Assembly: GCF_000014865.1 (NCBI RefSeq)
Contig: NC_008576.1
Location: forward strand, 3,749,001-3,813,000
DNA from: Magnetococcus marinus MC-1
GTDB lineage: Bacteria > Pseudomonadota > Magnetococcia > Magnetococcales > Magnetococcaceae
Length of the DNA: 64,000 nucleotides
Direction: 5' to 3'
Below are positions 48,309 through 56,914 of the stretch, piece after piece (positions within the stretch are counted from its first letter, which is position 1; each line of letters opens with the position of its first letter). Below the pieces are notes generated by a model that saw only the letters and a program-made list of their open reading frames with translations, ran no database searches and was not told the origin of the DNA. Both the position numbers and the translations under genes were made by a program.

Positions 48309-48611
48309 CTAGCTACCCTTGCCCCCCATGCGCCCGTTAATGCGGTAGATGTAGGCCAGCACCTCGGCCACTGCTTGATAGAGCTGAGGCGGCACCTCGC
48401 TGCCCACCGGAATTTTTTCCAGCAGATGCACCAAATCGGGATCCTCCAACAGCGGAACGTCGCCCTCCTTGGCCCGCTTTAAAATGGTCTCGGCCAAACG
48501 CCCCCGCCCAGAGGCCGTAACCCTGGGGGAGGTATCCTTGCCCAACCGATAGCGCAACGCCACTGCCCGTTTGTGCATGTAGCTGTTATTGCCATCCTGG
48601 GAGTCTGCCAT
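48309..48611 (-). CDS. Stand-alone FlhB C-terminal-like (export switch) protein
   Basis: A 100-residue protein that resembles the cytoplasmic domain of FlhB/YscU downstream of the autocleavage site: ALRYRLGKDTSPRVTASGRG, then AKEGDVPLLEDPDLVHLL and the final VYRING-type helix. It has no membrane part and no NPTH motif. Such short FlhB-like proteins are found beside fliK in several bacteria and are thought to affect export. ATG 48611 is preceded by AAGGATAAGG and lies 4 bases after fliK; the frame extends to 48650 inside fliK. Confidence 0.85.
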   Translation of the reverse strand: MADSQDGNNSYMHKRAVALRYRLGKDTSPRVTASGRGRLAETILKRAKEGDVPLLEDPDLVHLLEKIPVGSEVPPQLYQAVAEVLAYIYRINGRMGGKGS

Positions 48612-48615
48612 GCCC

Positions 48616-49710
48616 TTATCCTTGCGCCTGAAAGCCGGTGTTGTGACCACCGCCGTCCAATCCCAAAGCGGCGGCCCGCTCGGCGCGAATCTGCGCCCCG
48701 CTCAGCTTGGCCAACTCCAGGGCCTGCAACGGCAAACCTGCGGCATTCATGCTCTGCCGCAGCGTCGCCAACTCCTGACGCAAAGCGGTCAAGGCAAGCT
48801 CCTGCTCGGCACGCAAGTTGATGCCAATATAACCTTCGCGGGACTGCACATTGGCCTGCACCATGCCCAACTCAGTCATATTCAAGGAGAGCAAAACGGA
48901 GGTAAGATCCTCCGCCTCCCCACCGCCACGCGCCCGCTCCCGTCGGATGATCGCCTCGCCCAAGCCCCCTTCGTTCAGCCAAAAAATACGGTAGCCCAAA
49001 ATGGCGCTGTTGGGGTCCATCTGCGGCGTGCGGGGCAGCAAATCCTGCATCGCCAACAGATCCCCCATACGCCCTAGGGCATGCCGTAGCGAGGCCACCT
49101 CGCCCTCGCTACGCCCCTCTGCACTGCGCACCCCATCGGCGGCTTGACGCATATTGCGGATCGCCTCCACCAACTCCTGTTTACTGCCGCTTTCAAGCAG
49201 ACGCGCCAGCGCTGTACCGTCCCCTTTGAGCAACCCCTGCACCGACAGATTGCTCAAATTACTCTGTAGCAGCTGGGCCAGTGTCTGCCCATTGGCTAGG
49301 GCAAGCCCCCCCTTTGCCCCCCCCACCAACAGCCCACCACCCTCCCCTTTAAGCAGCCCGGCCCCCTCCAACAGCTTGGTAAAGAGCTCTGGCGCACGGG
49401 CCAGACTCTGCTGTCCATCAAAGGCCAGTTTGGCCGCTTGGGCGCTCTCGCTACTTACCATGCGCAGGGTCGGCTGGGGTTCCAGACTCATCACCTGCAA
49501 ACGCACCTGTTCCCCTGCCTGGAGCGCCGTATTGCCCTGAAAATTCATCGTACTGCCATTACTCAGACGAATGGTACCCTGCCCGTCTTGACGCATATCC
49601 TGTATGCGTCCCGTCAGGGTATCCCCTACCACCAGGGTTAGCTGTACGCTACCTTTGGCACCAGCGGCGGCACCGGTTATGGTGACAAAACTTTGCAGGG
49701 GGGCAACCAT
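48616..49710 (-). CDS. fliK: Flagellar hook-length control protein FliK
   Basis: FliK measures hook length and triggers the export switch. The 364-residue protein has a variable N-terminal half with Gly/Leu-rich repeats and the recognisable C-terminal Flg_hook domain at about 260-340: LNMTELGMVQANVQSREGYIGI, then LRAEQELALTALRQEL. Divergence of the N-terminal half is normal for FliK. Position between a DUF2802 gene and the FlhB-like gene in a flagellar block supports the call. Confidence 0.85.
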   Translation of the reverse strand: MVAPLQSFVTITGAAAGAKGSVQLTLVVGDTLTGRIQDMRQDGQGTIRLSNGSTMNFQGNTALQAGEQVRLQVMSLEPQPTLRMVSSESAQAAKLAFDGQQSLARAPELFTKLLEGAGLLKGEGGGLLVGGAKGGLALANGQTLAQLLQSNLSNLSVQGLLKGDGTALARLLESGSKQELVEAIRNMRQAADGVRSAEGRSEGEVASLRHALGRMGDLLAMQDLLPRTPQMDPNSAILGYRIFWLNEGGLGEAIIRRERARGGGEAEDLTSVLLSLNMTELGMVQANVQSREGYIGINLRAEQELALTALRQELATLRQSMNAAGLPLQALELAKLSGAQIRAERAAALGLDGGGHNTGFQAQG

Positions 49711-49741
49711 GGCGTCTCTCTCTTGGTTTTAACCCTATCCA

Positions 49742-49801
49742 GCCCTATACTTAGGGCCTAAAACGACAAAACGCCACGACCCAGGGTCGCAGCGTTTGTC
49801 A
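49742..49801 (-). other. Hairpin-forming region upstream of fliK
   Basis: Two inverted repeats lie between fliK and the DUF2802 gene: CCCTA/TAGGG near 49743-49757 and a longer GACAAAACGC/GCGTTTGTC around a CGACCC/GGGTCG core at 49765-49800. On the minus strand the second is followed by GTTTTAGG. It may be a partial terminator or attenuator. Confidence 0.35.
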
Positions 49802-49832
49802 CCATTCCACACGGGAGCGTTGGAAGCAGCGC

Positions 49833-50402
49833 TTAGCTTATCTCACGACTGGTTTGGGCACCGGAGAGACGCTTGAGCAGGCTAACCTCCTCTACCGTTA
49901 AACCGGTCTCCTCAATCACCCGCTCCTCATCCACACCATTGGAGAGCAGCAGTTTGGCTTCGCGATAGGCATCGGGTTTGGCACCCTGGCTATGGTTGCT
50001 GCTCTGTGGCTCATGATGATGTTGGCTTGGCATGCCCCGATCCAGATAACGTAGCTCTTTTTGCAGCGCATCCAAACCCGATTGAATCTGCTCCGGCAAT
50101 CCCTCGACGGTGCGCAGGATGCGGTCCTCAACCCCAGCCAACTCCTCCAGAATAATCTCTGTCTGCTCGCGACCCTCCGCCATCACCACCGCAGGATCCA
50201 TACCCATAACCGGTGCGGGAACAGGGTCGTCCATCATGACCTCAGACTCCACCATGGAGATACGGTCATCATCCATGCCTGGCTCTACCGCCCGTAGATC
50301 GCCACGCAGCTGCCTGAGCTGGCTGAATATTAACATCATCCCCATATAGAGAACTGCAAAACAGACAACGACAAGTAGGTTCCAAAGGCTCATGCCATTC
50401 AT
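49833..50402 (-). CDS. DUF2802 family protein linked to flagellar genes
   Basis: A 189-residue protein with one N-terminal membrane segment (LWNLLVVVCFAVLYMGMMLIF), an acidic middle, and a C-terminal region YREAKLLLSNGVDEERVIEETGLTVEEV that resembles a helix-turn-helix and matches the DUF2802 pattern. In other bacteria such genes sit near fliA and chemotaxis genes; function is not established. It follows fliA and precedes fliK in the minus-strand reading order. Confidence 0.75.
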   Translation of the reverse strand: MNGMSLWNLLVVVCFAVLYMGMMLIFSQLRQLRGDLRAVEPGMDDDRISMVESEVMMDDPVPAPVMGMDPAVVMAEGREQTEIILEELAGVEDRILRTVEGLPEQIQSGLDALQKELRYLDRGMPSQHHHEPQSSNHSQGAKPDAYREAKLLLSNGVDEERVIEETGLTVEEVSLLKRLSGAQTSREIS

Positions 50403-50519
50403 CCCTGAAGGTGCCGCATCAATGGAAAAAGCTCCACCGCTGCATTAACGCCCATCTCACCACCACCCCCTCAGCGCACTCCCTGCACCGGGTTTTGGTA
50501 GCCTACCACACCCATTTTA

Positions 50520-51302
50520 CTAATTGGCGCGATTTAAAAAACGTTTGATCCGTGCTCGCATGCGCAACGCCGCTTTGCTGTGCAACTGCGATATGCGGGA
50601 TTCGGTCAAACCCAGCACCTCGCCAATCTCACTCATGGTCAGCTCTTCAAAATAGTAGAGGGTCACCACCAAGCGCTCTTTTTCTGGCAGGGTCTCAATG
50701 GCATCGGCCATGGCATGGCGCAACTCCATCAAACCGATGGCCTCTACCGGATCTTGCACCGAGGGGTCGGCCAACACTTCTAGCACATCCCACTCTTCAT
50801 CATCGTTATTGGGACGAATATCCTCAAACGAGACGATGGAGATACCGCGCACCTGATCAATCTGCTCGTGGTACTCATTCAGGCTAATGCCCAGATGTTC
50901 CGCAACCTCAACATCCTCAGCAGGGCGGCCAAATTTGGCCTCCAACTGGTTGTAGGCTTCCTGCATTTGGCTGGCATTTTGGCGCAGCTGTCGAGGCACC
51001 CAATCAATGGCCCGCAACTCATCCAAAATCGCCCCACGAATGCGGAACTCCGCATAGGTTTGAAATTTAATGCCACGGTCGGGATCAAACTTGGAGACCG
51101 CATCAATCAGCCCCATCACCCCCACCTGATAGAGGTCATCCAGATCCACCGACTGGGGCAGTTTCATGGAGATGCGACCCGCCACATAACGCACCAGCGG
51201 CGCGTATTTGAGGATGATCTCCTCCCGCGACAGGCTTTTCCACGCTTCGGCTGTGGAGAGCGCCTGACTAGCATCCGGTTTATGCATGTTCATGATGGAC
51301 AT
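50520..51302 (-). CDS. fliA: RNA polymerase sigma factor FliA (sigma-28)
   Basis: Directs transcription of late flagellar genes. The 260-residue protein has region 2 (LVRYVAGRISMKLPQSVDLDDLYQVGVMGLIDAVSKFD, followed by FQTYAEFRIRGAILDELR), region 3 and region 4 (TMSEIGEVLGLTESRISQLHSKA). These are the diagnostic FliA segments, including the promoter-binding helix in region 4. Its gene starts 3 bases after the flhG stop, so it is in the flhA-flhF-flhG-fliA operon. No flgM anti-sigma gene is in the window. Confidence 0.96.
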   Translation of the reverse strand: MSIMNMHKPDASQALSTAEAWKSLSREEIILKYAPLVRYVAGRISMKLPQSVDLDDLYQVGVMGLIDAVSKFDPDRGIKFQTYAEFRIRGAILDELRAIDWVPRQLRQNASQMQEAYNQLEAKFGRPAEDVEVAEHLGISLNEYHEQIDQVRGISIVSFEDIRPNNDDEEWDVLEVLADPSVQDPVEAIGLMELRHAMADAIETLPEKERLVVTLYYFEELTMSEIGEVLGLTESRISQLHSKAALRMRARIKRFLNRAN

Positions 51303-51305
51303 GGC

Positions 51306-52292
51306 TCAAGAGCTTTCCGGCTCGGAGGTTGATGGGGGATCCTCTTCATCCAGCAGCCGCCCCCAGAAAAATGTGGCCTGACCATTATTATCCCGTTCCT
51401 GACGCTGCCACGTTTCCACCAACCATTGAGAAAGTCGGGTAAAAGCGATGGAAGATTCAGCCTCGGGATAGGCCAGTGACACAAGCTGCTGTTCCCGCAC
51501 TGCCTGTTGCAACAGATCATCCTTAGGGATATATCCAGCAAATTGCAGTCCAATATTCAGAAAACGGCTAGAGACATCCGAGATCGCTTTATAGACCCGT
51601 TTAGCCTCTTTAAGACCGGTTACTTGGTTCACAACTAAGTCAAAATTGTTTAGGCGATGGTTTTTATACATCACCTTCATCAAGGCGTAGGCATCGGTAA
51701 TGGAAGAGGGGTCTGGCGTTGCCACCACCAGAATTTTCTCCACCGACAGAATAAAATAACGCACATTGGGCGAGATCCCTGCGCCGGTATCCACAATCAC
51801 CACATCAATGTCGGCATTCCAGTTATCCAGATGGTCCATCAGCGAAGCCCGCTGCTCTTCACTAAGATCCGACAACTCGGCCACACCGCTGGCTGCGGGT
51901 AGGATATAGATGCCCTCAGGCCCCTGCACCACCACATCATCCAACGATTGGTTGCCTGACAGCACATCGGCCATGTTATATTTGGGCGTTACACCCAACA
52001 CCACATCGATGTTGGCCAAACCCAGGTCGGCATCAATGATCAATACTTTTAGGCCACGCTGGGCAAATCGTACCGCCAAATTGACCGACACCAACGTTTT
52101 ACCCACCCCCCCCTTGCCACTGGTAACAGCCAGCGTGTAGGGCACTTTGCGTCGGGCATGTTTGCCCAACGGCGTACGGGGGGGAACCGGCCGTGGCGGT
52201 ACTAAGCCACGGGCCTCGTCATCACGCCGCTTTTGGGCCTGCTCGGTCAACTCGCGCAGTCTGGCCGCCTGGTTGTCCATATCGTCGATCAT
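51306..52292 (-). CDS. flhG: Flagellar number regulator FlhG (YlxH/MinD-like ATPase)
   Basis: FlhG limits flagellar number and works with FlhF. The 328-residue protein starts with the FlhF-activating DQAxxLR motif as DNQAARLREL, and then has the deviant Walker A TSGKGGVGKT, Walker B-like VDTGAGIS and a C-terminal amphipathic membrane-targeting helix. ATG 52292 is chosen because the DNQA motif follows within five residues; a longer frame to 52349 has an unrelated leader. The gene lies 131 bases downstream of flhF on the minus strand. Confidence 0.93.
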   Translation of the reverse strand: MIDDMDNQAARLRELTEQAQKRRDDEARGLVPPRPVPPRTPLGKHARRKVPYTLAVTSGKGGVGKTLVSVNLAVRFAQRGLKVLIIDADLGLANIDVVLGVTPKYNMADVLSGNQSLDDVVVQGPEGIYILPAASGVAELSDLSEEQRASLMDHLDNWNADIDVVIVDTGAGISPNVRYFILSVEKILVVATPDPSSITDAYALMKVMYKNHRLNNFDLVVNQVTGLKEAKRVYKAISDVSSRFLNIGLQFAGYIPKDDLLQQAVREQQLVSLAYPEAESSIAFTRLSQWLVETWQRQERDNNGQATFFWGRLLDEEDPPSTSEPESS

Positions 52293-52423
52293 AATCCCTA
52301 TGCCTTCGCACCTTGGCACCGGTTGCCCGGACTCCATCCATGGTTTCACCCCATTAATGCGGGGGTACCCATGGATATTCTATTCACGAAACATGCCGTT
52401 TTTTAGAGCGCCCACGATTATCC

Positions 52424-53782
52424 TTAAACCATCTCATCGCCCGGCTCACCATCCCGCTGCTCGAACCATTTGGCCAACACTTCCGCAGAAAACCAGCCCA
52501 AATTCTCCGGCACCCGTTGCCCATCGGCATACATGGTCAATGGCAAGCGTGCCCGCAACCCCACATTGAGCAGATTGCCAAAGGTGACGGTCTCATCCAA
52601 CTTGGTAAAGATTAAACCGGTGGGGTTAAGGGTCGAAAAGCGTCGGAAAACCGCCTGCTGTTCCGTCTCTCTGACATTGGCCGCCATACATAACAGGGTC
52701 TCACGATCCTCCCCCATCACCGGCAACAACGAACCCGTTGAGTTCACCTGACGACGGTTGTAGGGCGAAGAGCCCACCGTATCCACCAAAATATAGTCAC
52801 AGCGGTTCAACGCATGCATGCCCGCCTTCACCTCAGAGAGCGAACGGGCCACCACCAAACGCACCTGCAACAGTTTGGCGTAGGTCTCCAACTGCGCCAC
52901 CGCCCCCACGCGGAAGGTATCCAAGGTGATCATACCCACCGAACGCCGCCGATTGAGCAGCAGATCGGCGGCAATTTTTGCTAAAGTGGTGGTTTTACCC
53001 ACCCCGGTGGGACCCACCAGCACAATCACCCGTGCGGTGCCCTCCAACGGATCGCGGAACTTGAGATATTTTTTTAAGGATCCCTCAAAGCCCCCCCGCT
53101 CATTGCGCGAACTGACCGCCAATTTACGGGCGATAGGCTCCTCGGTGCCATGCATAATCAGCCACGAGTAGAGCTTGCGGCCCTCCCCATCTAACTGCTG
53201 GATTTCACCATCCATTGGACCGGGCAGACCGGCCACCCGGGCCTCCAACGTGGCCAATGAGCTGCGAATGGTCGAAAGATCCGATGCCAGATTCTTGGCT
53301 CCCCCTGCCGCGCGCATACTGGCCCGGCTGCCTGCTCGCCCCACGGGTGCTTCAACGGGTTCACTATGGGCAGGTTCGGGGGCCGCCACACGGCTACGGG
53401 GGGCAAGCTCACGCTCCGGAGGGGCCGCCTGGGCCTCGCGGGCGGCAGCCCGATCCGAGGGACGGTTACGGGTCGGCGGGGTTGGGTCATCACTGACCAC
53501 CGCCGAAAATCCACCCCGGCGCGGCGCCGGTGTTTCACGCGCCTCACTGCGGGGCGTCACCGCGATAGGCGCATCGGTGGCAGGATTGGCCTCCTCAATG
53601 GCTTGTGCCATGGCAGGCGGGCAGGCTTTGACCTCAATGATATGGCGGCCAGTGGGGGCCCCATTGGCTCCCTTTTCCCGCACGCTGCGCGTCGAGAGAA
53701 TGACGGCATCAACCCCCATCTCCTCCTTGACGATCTTCAGCGCCTCGCGCATATCTTGAGCTTGAAAGGTACGGATCTTCAT
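52424..53782 (-). CDS. flhF: Flagellar GTPase FlhF (SRP-like)
   Basis: FlhF sets the polar position of flagella. The 452-residue protein has an N-terminal basic region (MKIRTFQAQDMREALKIV), a long Pro/Ala/Arg-rich linker at about 55-165, and an SRP-type NG GTPase with the P-loop GPTGVGKTTT, DTFRVGAVAQL and the guanine motif TKLDE. This, next to flhG and flhA, is a standard polar-flagellum arrangement. Confidence 0.96.
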   Translation of the reverse strand: MKIRTFQAQDMREALKIVKEEMGVDAVILSTRSVREKGANGAPTGRHIIEVKACPPAMAQAIEEANPATDAPIAVTPRSEARETPAPRRGGFSAVVSDDPTPPTRNRPSDRAAAREAQAAPPERELAPRSRVAAPEPAHSEPVEAPVGRAGSRASMRAAGGAKNLASDLSTIRSSLATLEARVAGLPGPMDGEIQQLDGEGRKLYSWLIMHGTEEPIARKLAVSSRNERGGFEGSLKKYLKFRDPLEGTARVIVLVGPTGVGKTTTLAKIAADLLLNRRRSVGMITLDTFRVGAVAQLETYAKLLQVRLVVARSLSEVKAGMHALNRCDYILVDTVGSSPYNRRQVNSTGSLLPVMGEDRETLLCMAANVRETEQQAVFRRFSTLNPTGLIFTKLDETVTFGNLLNVGLRARLPLTMYADGQRVPENLGWFSAEVLAKWFEQRDGEPGDEMV

Positions 53783-53882
53783 GGGCGTTTGTTCCTTTTA
53801 CCCGTCTCCCGATGTGGGCACGGCACTCCCAACTTGGCCATCCTTGGCCCTATTATCCTATAAGCCCGAGCGGGCCTGCTTG

Positions 53883-55979
53883 TTACGACAAATGGATGCT
53901 ACCCAAGCTGCTAACCGACACATTGGCGGGTATCTCATTTTGTGACAACACCACCAAATGGGGTAGCACCCCCTCCAACGCCTGCTTAACAAAGGGTCGC
54001 ACCCGCGAACCGGTAATCAACACCGGCTGCACCACCACGGTGGCCGCCTTCTCTACCTCGCTCCGCACCCGGGTAAGGAGCTGCTGGGCCGAGCGCGGCG
54101 ACAATGACAGGTAAGAACCATAGTCACCACTGACAATGGCCTCTGCCACCAAGTTTTCCGCATCCGGCCCCAACACCAGCGCCGTTAGGGTGCCCTCATC
54201 ATCCAGATAGCGGCGCACAATGGAGCGCGACAGTGATTGCCTAACCAACTCTACCAACTGCTGGGGCTGTTTGATAATCTTGCCATAGTCGGCGAGGGTT
54301 TCTAAAATGGTCCCCATATCGCGGATGGAAACCCGCTCCCGCAGCAAACCTTGCAGCACCTTTTGCACATCGCCCAACGAGACGATATTGGGGATCAACT
54401 CCTCCACCAGCTTAGGCTGGTTTTTAGAGACCAGATCCAGCAGGTTTTGCACCTCTTGGCGGGTCAGCATCTCATGGGCGTGGTTATGCACCATCTCGGT
54501 GATATGGGTCGCCAGCACCGTGGAGGCATCCACCACAGTATAACCCAACATCTCTGCCCGCTCGCGCTCCCCTGAGGCAATCCACTGGGCAGGCAGACCA
54601 AAGGCGGGCTCCACCGTTGCAATGCCATGAATCTGCCCCGTCACATCGCCCCCCTCCATGGCCAGATAACTACCGGGACGCAGCTCACCCTGCCCCACCT
54701 CAACCCCCTTCACCAGATAGCTGTATTCGCCGGGCTTGAGTTGCAGGTTGTCCTTAATGTGAATGGGGGGCACCACAAAGCCCATATCCTGGGCAAACTG
54801 GCGACGGATGGAGCGAATCTTATCCAACAGATCCCCATGTTGCGTCTCATCCACCAGCGAAATCAGGCCATAGCCAACATCCAAGCGTAGCAGATCCAGG
54901 GCCAGATAGCTTTCAATGGGCTCCTCGGCCTCGGCTTCGGCCTCGGCTTCGGCCATGGCTTTGTGCTGTACCGCTTCATCGCGCTGCTCGGCCCGGCGGA
55001 ACAGGTACCAAGACCAACTACCCATGGCAATTGCCAACAGACCAAAGGCCACCGTGGGCATGCCAGGGATAATCGCCAACAGACCCAGCACCACGGCGCT
55101 CATCAAAATCACCCGAGGCTGTGCGGTCATCTGCTGGCTAACATGGTCCGCCATGTTGGCGTCACCCGAAGCACGGGTCACCAAAAAACCAGCCCCTGCG
55201 GAGATCACCAAGGTGGGGATCTGCGCCACCAATCCGTCGCCAACCGTCAAAATTGTATAGATCTGCGCCGACTGTGCCGCGCTCAGATCCAACTGGGCCA
55301 CACCGATAATAAAGCCCGCCACAATGTTGATCAGGGTAATCAAGATACCCGCAATGGCATCCCCCCGCACAAATTTAGAAGCACCGTCCATGGCTCCAAA
55401 AAATTCAGACTCTTGCTCAATTTCACTGCGTCGTCTACGGGCCTCGTCCTCGGTGATTAGACCCGAGTTAAGGTCGGCGTCAATGGCCATCTGTTTACCG
55501 GGCATTTTATCCAAGGTAAAACGCGCGGCCACCTCGGCGATACGTCCCGCACCCTTGGTGATGACGATAAAGTTGATGATCACCAAAATCGAGAAGATGA
55601 TCACACCCACCACATAGTTACCACCGACAACAAACTGACCAAAGGCACGGATCACCTCGCCCGCCGCCGACTCCCCTTCGCCACCATGCAGCAAAATCAG
55701 TCGGGTGGTGGCAATGTTCAAGGCCAATCGAAACATGGTTGCCAACAACAGCACACTTGGAAACGACGAAAAATCCAAGGGCTTATGAATGTAGATGGTG
55801 GTCAGCAAAATCACGATGGCAATGGCAATATTGATGGACAGGAAGAAGTCCAGCAACTCCGATGGCAGCGGGATAATCATCACCGCCATCACCACAATGA
55901 CGCCCACGGCCATATAGAGATCGCTATATTTTTTCAGCGATATGCCCTGGAGTTTAAGGGGTAGTCCGATGGCAGCCAA
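53883..55979 (-). CDS. flhA: Flagellar type III export gate protein FlhA
   Basis: FlhA forms the ring of the flagellar export gate. The 698-residue protein has about eight membrane segments in the first half, including the FHIPEP-type core, and a large cytoplasmic domain from about residue 350 (LEAGRSYLAMEGGD, HEMLTRQEVQNLLD). The TTG at 55979 gives the start MAAIGLPLKLQG and has GGAG seven bases upstream; an ATG at 56009 in frame would add ten residues and lacks a ribosome site. An Ala-Glu run in the linker comes from a 12-base tandem repeat. The gene heads the minus-strand flagellar block. Confidence 0.94.
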   Translation of the reverse strand: MAAIGLPLKLQGISLKKYSDLYMAVGVIVVMAVMIIPLPSELLDFFLSINIAIAIVILLTTIYIHKPLDFSSFPSVLLLATMFRLALNIATTRLILLHGGEGESAAGEVIRAFGQFVVGGNYVVGVIIFSILVIINFIVITKGAGRIAEVAARFTLDKMPGKQMAIDADLNSGLITEDEARRRRSEIEQESEFFGAMDGASKFVRGDAIAGILITLINIVAGFIIGVAQLDLSAAQSAQIYTILTVGDGLVAQIPTLVISAGAGFLVTRASGDANMADHVSQQMTAQPRVILMSAVVLGLLAIIPGMPTVAFGLLAIAMGSWSWYLFRRAEQRDEAVQHKAMAEAEAEAEAEEPIESYLALDLLRLDVGYGLISLVDETQHGDLLDKIRSIRRQFAQDMGFVVPPIHIKDNLQLKPGEYSYLVKGVEVGQGELRPGSYLAMEGGDVTGQIHGIATVEPAFGLPAQWIASGERERAEMLGYTVVDASTVLATHITEMVHNHAHEMLTRQEVQNLLDLVSKNQPKLVEELIPNIVSLGDVQKVLQGLLRERVSIRDMGTILETLADYGKIIKQPQQLVELVRQSLSRSIVRRYLDDEGTLTALVLGPDAENLVAEAIVSGDYGSYLSLSPRSAQQLLTRVRSEVEKAATVVVQPVLITGSRVRPFVKQALEGVLPHLVVLSQNEIPANVSVSSLGSIHLS
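54928..54951 (-). repeat. 12-bp tandem repeat within flhA
   Basis: Two exact copies of GGCCTCGGCTTC, with partial copies on both sides. They encode the AEAEAEAEAE stretch in the FlhA linker before the cytoplasmic domain. The array is in frame and could expand or shrink by slippage. Confidence 0.8.
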
Positions 55980-56221
55980 AGGGAATCTCCTGTTTTCCTC
56001 GAATCTCATCCGTGAGCTTGGAACCCTCCCCTTAGTGCTAAGGGAGATTCCGGCACCAAGGAACAAGCAACATTCCTGCCAATAATCACAAAAGTCGGCA
56101 TTTTCTGCCTAGCAGTGGGCGACTCTTGCCGGGTTGCCACGCAAACCACGGGCCGCATAGCACTTTGCGTTAAAAAATGGCATACTCGCCCCTACCTCTA
56201 CTGCGAAGGAGTCGCTTACCC

Positions 56222-56767
56222 ATGCGTACCCTGCTTCTATTTTGTCTCTTCCTTCTGTTACCCCACACCCTCTTGGCGGATGGCGATCTTAAGCGCCGGT
56301 TGGAGCTCTCTCAGGATATTGTTATTTTGCGGGACACCGGCGGGCTGATTAAAAAACTTATTGATAAGCGCAAGGATTACTACCGCACAGCCCACACTTT
56401 GATGCAGCTAAAGATCACCCGCCGCAACCCCAATCTTAAGGGCAAGGTGGCTTCGGCGCTGGCTCAGAGATATGTTCAACTTTTGCGGGAAGAGGAGAGG
56501 AACAGCGCCCCAGATATTGAAAAACGCATGACCACCATCTACGCTGAAGAGTATACGCAAAGCGAACTGCGCCAGATGAAACAGTTTTTCAGCAGCACCG
56601 CCGGACGTAAATTTTTTCTGCTCAATAGCGCTCACCTGGAAAAAGCCATTGCAGGCGCCTTTCAGCAGGCCAGAACCCGAGCCAACGAACGTTTCCTTGA
56701 ACTGCAACAGCAGCTCAAGGAAAAGAGCAACCCCAACCCCCGCCCCAACAAAGAGTATGAGATGTAA
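56222..56767 (+). CDS. DUF2059 family exported protein
   Basis: A 181-residue protein with a signal peptide (LLLFCLFLLLPHTLLA). The mature domain has the DUF2059 pattern: a helical repeat ending YAEEYTQSELRQMKQFFSSTAGRKFF. The role of these proteins is not known. ATG 56222 has GAAGGAG upstream; the frame opens at 56177. It stands alone between flhA and the acyltransferase. Confidence 0.8.
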   Translation: MRTLLLFCLFLLLPHTLLADGDLKRRLELSQDIVILRDTGGLIKKLIDKRKDYYRTAHTLMQLKITRRNPNLKGKVASALAQRYVQLLREEERNSAPDIEKRMTTIYAEEYTQSELRQMKQFFSSTAGRKFFLLNSAHLEKAIAGAFQQARTRANERFLELQQQLKEKSNPNPRPNKEYEM

Positions 56768-56914
56768 ACAGGCCCGTGCGGCAGTGCACCTATTTTTTCC
56801 TCTGGGAACAGACCGTGGCCGCCTACCCTAACTGGATTTCCCGGCAACGACCCATTACACTGGCCCGCGCCATTAAGCGGCGCTCTTTTACCATCCTAGC
56901 TTGACACGGGGCCT

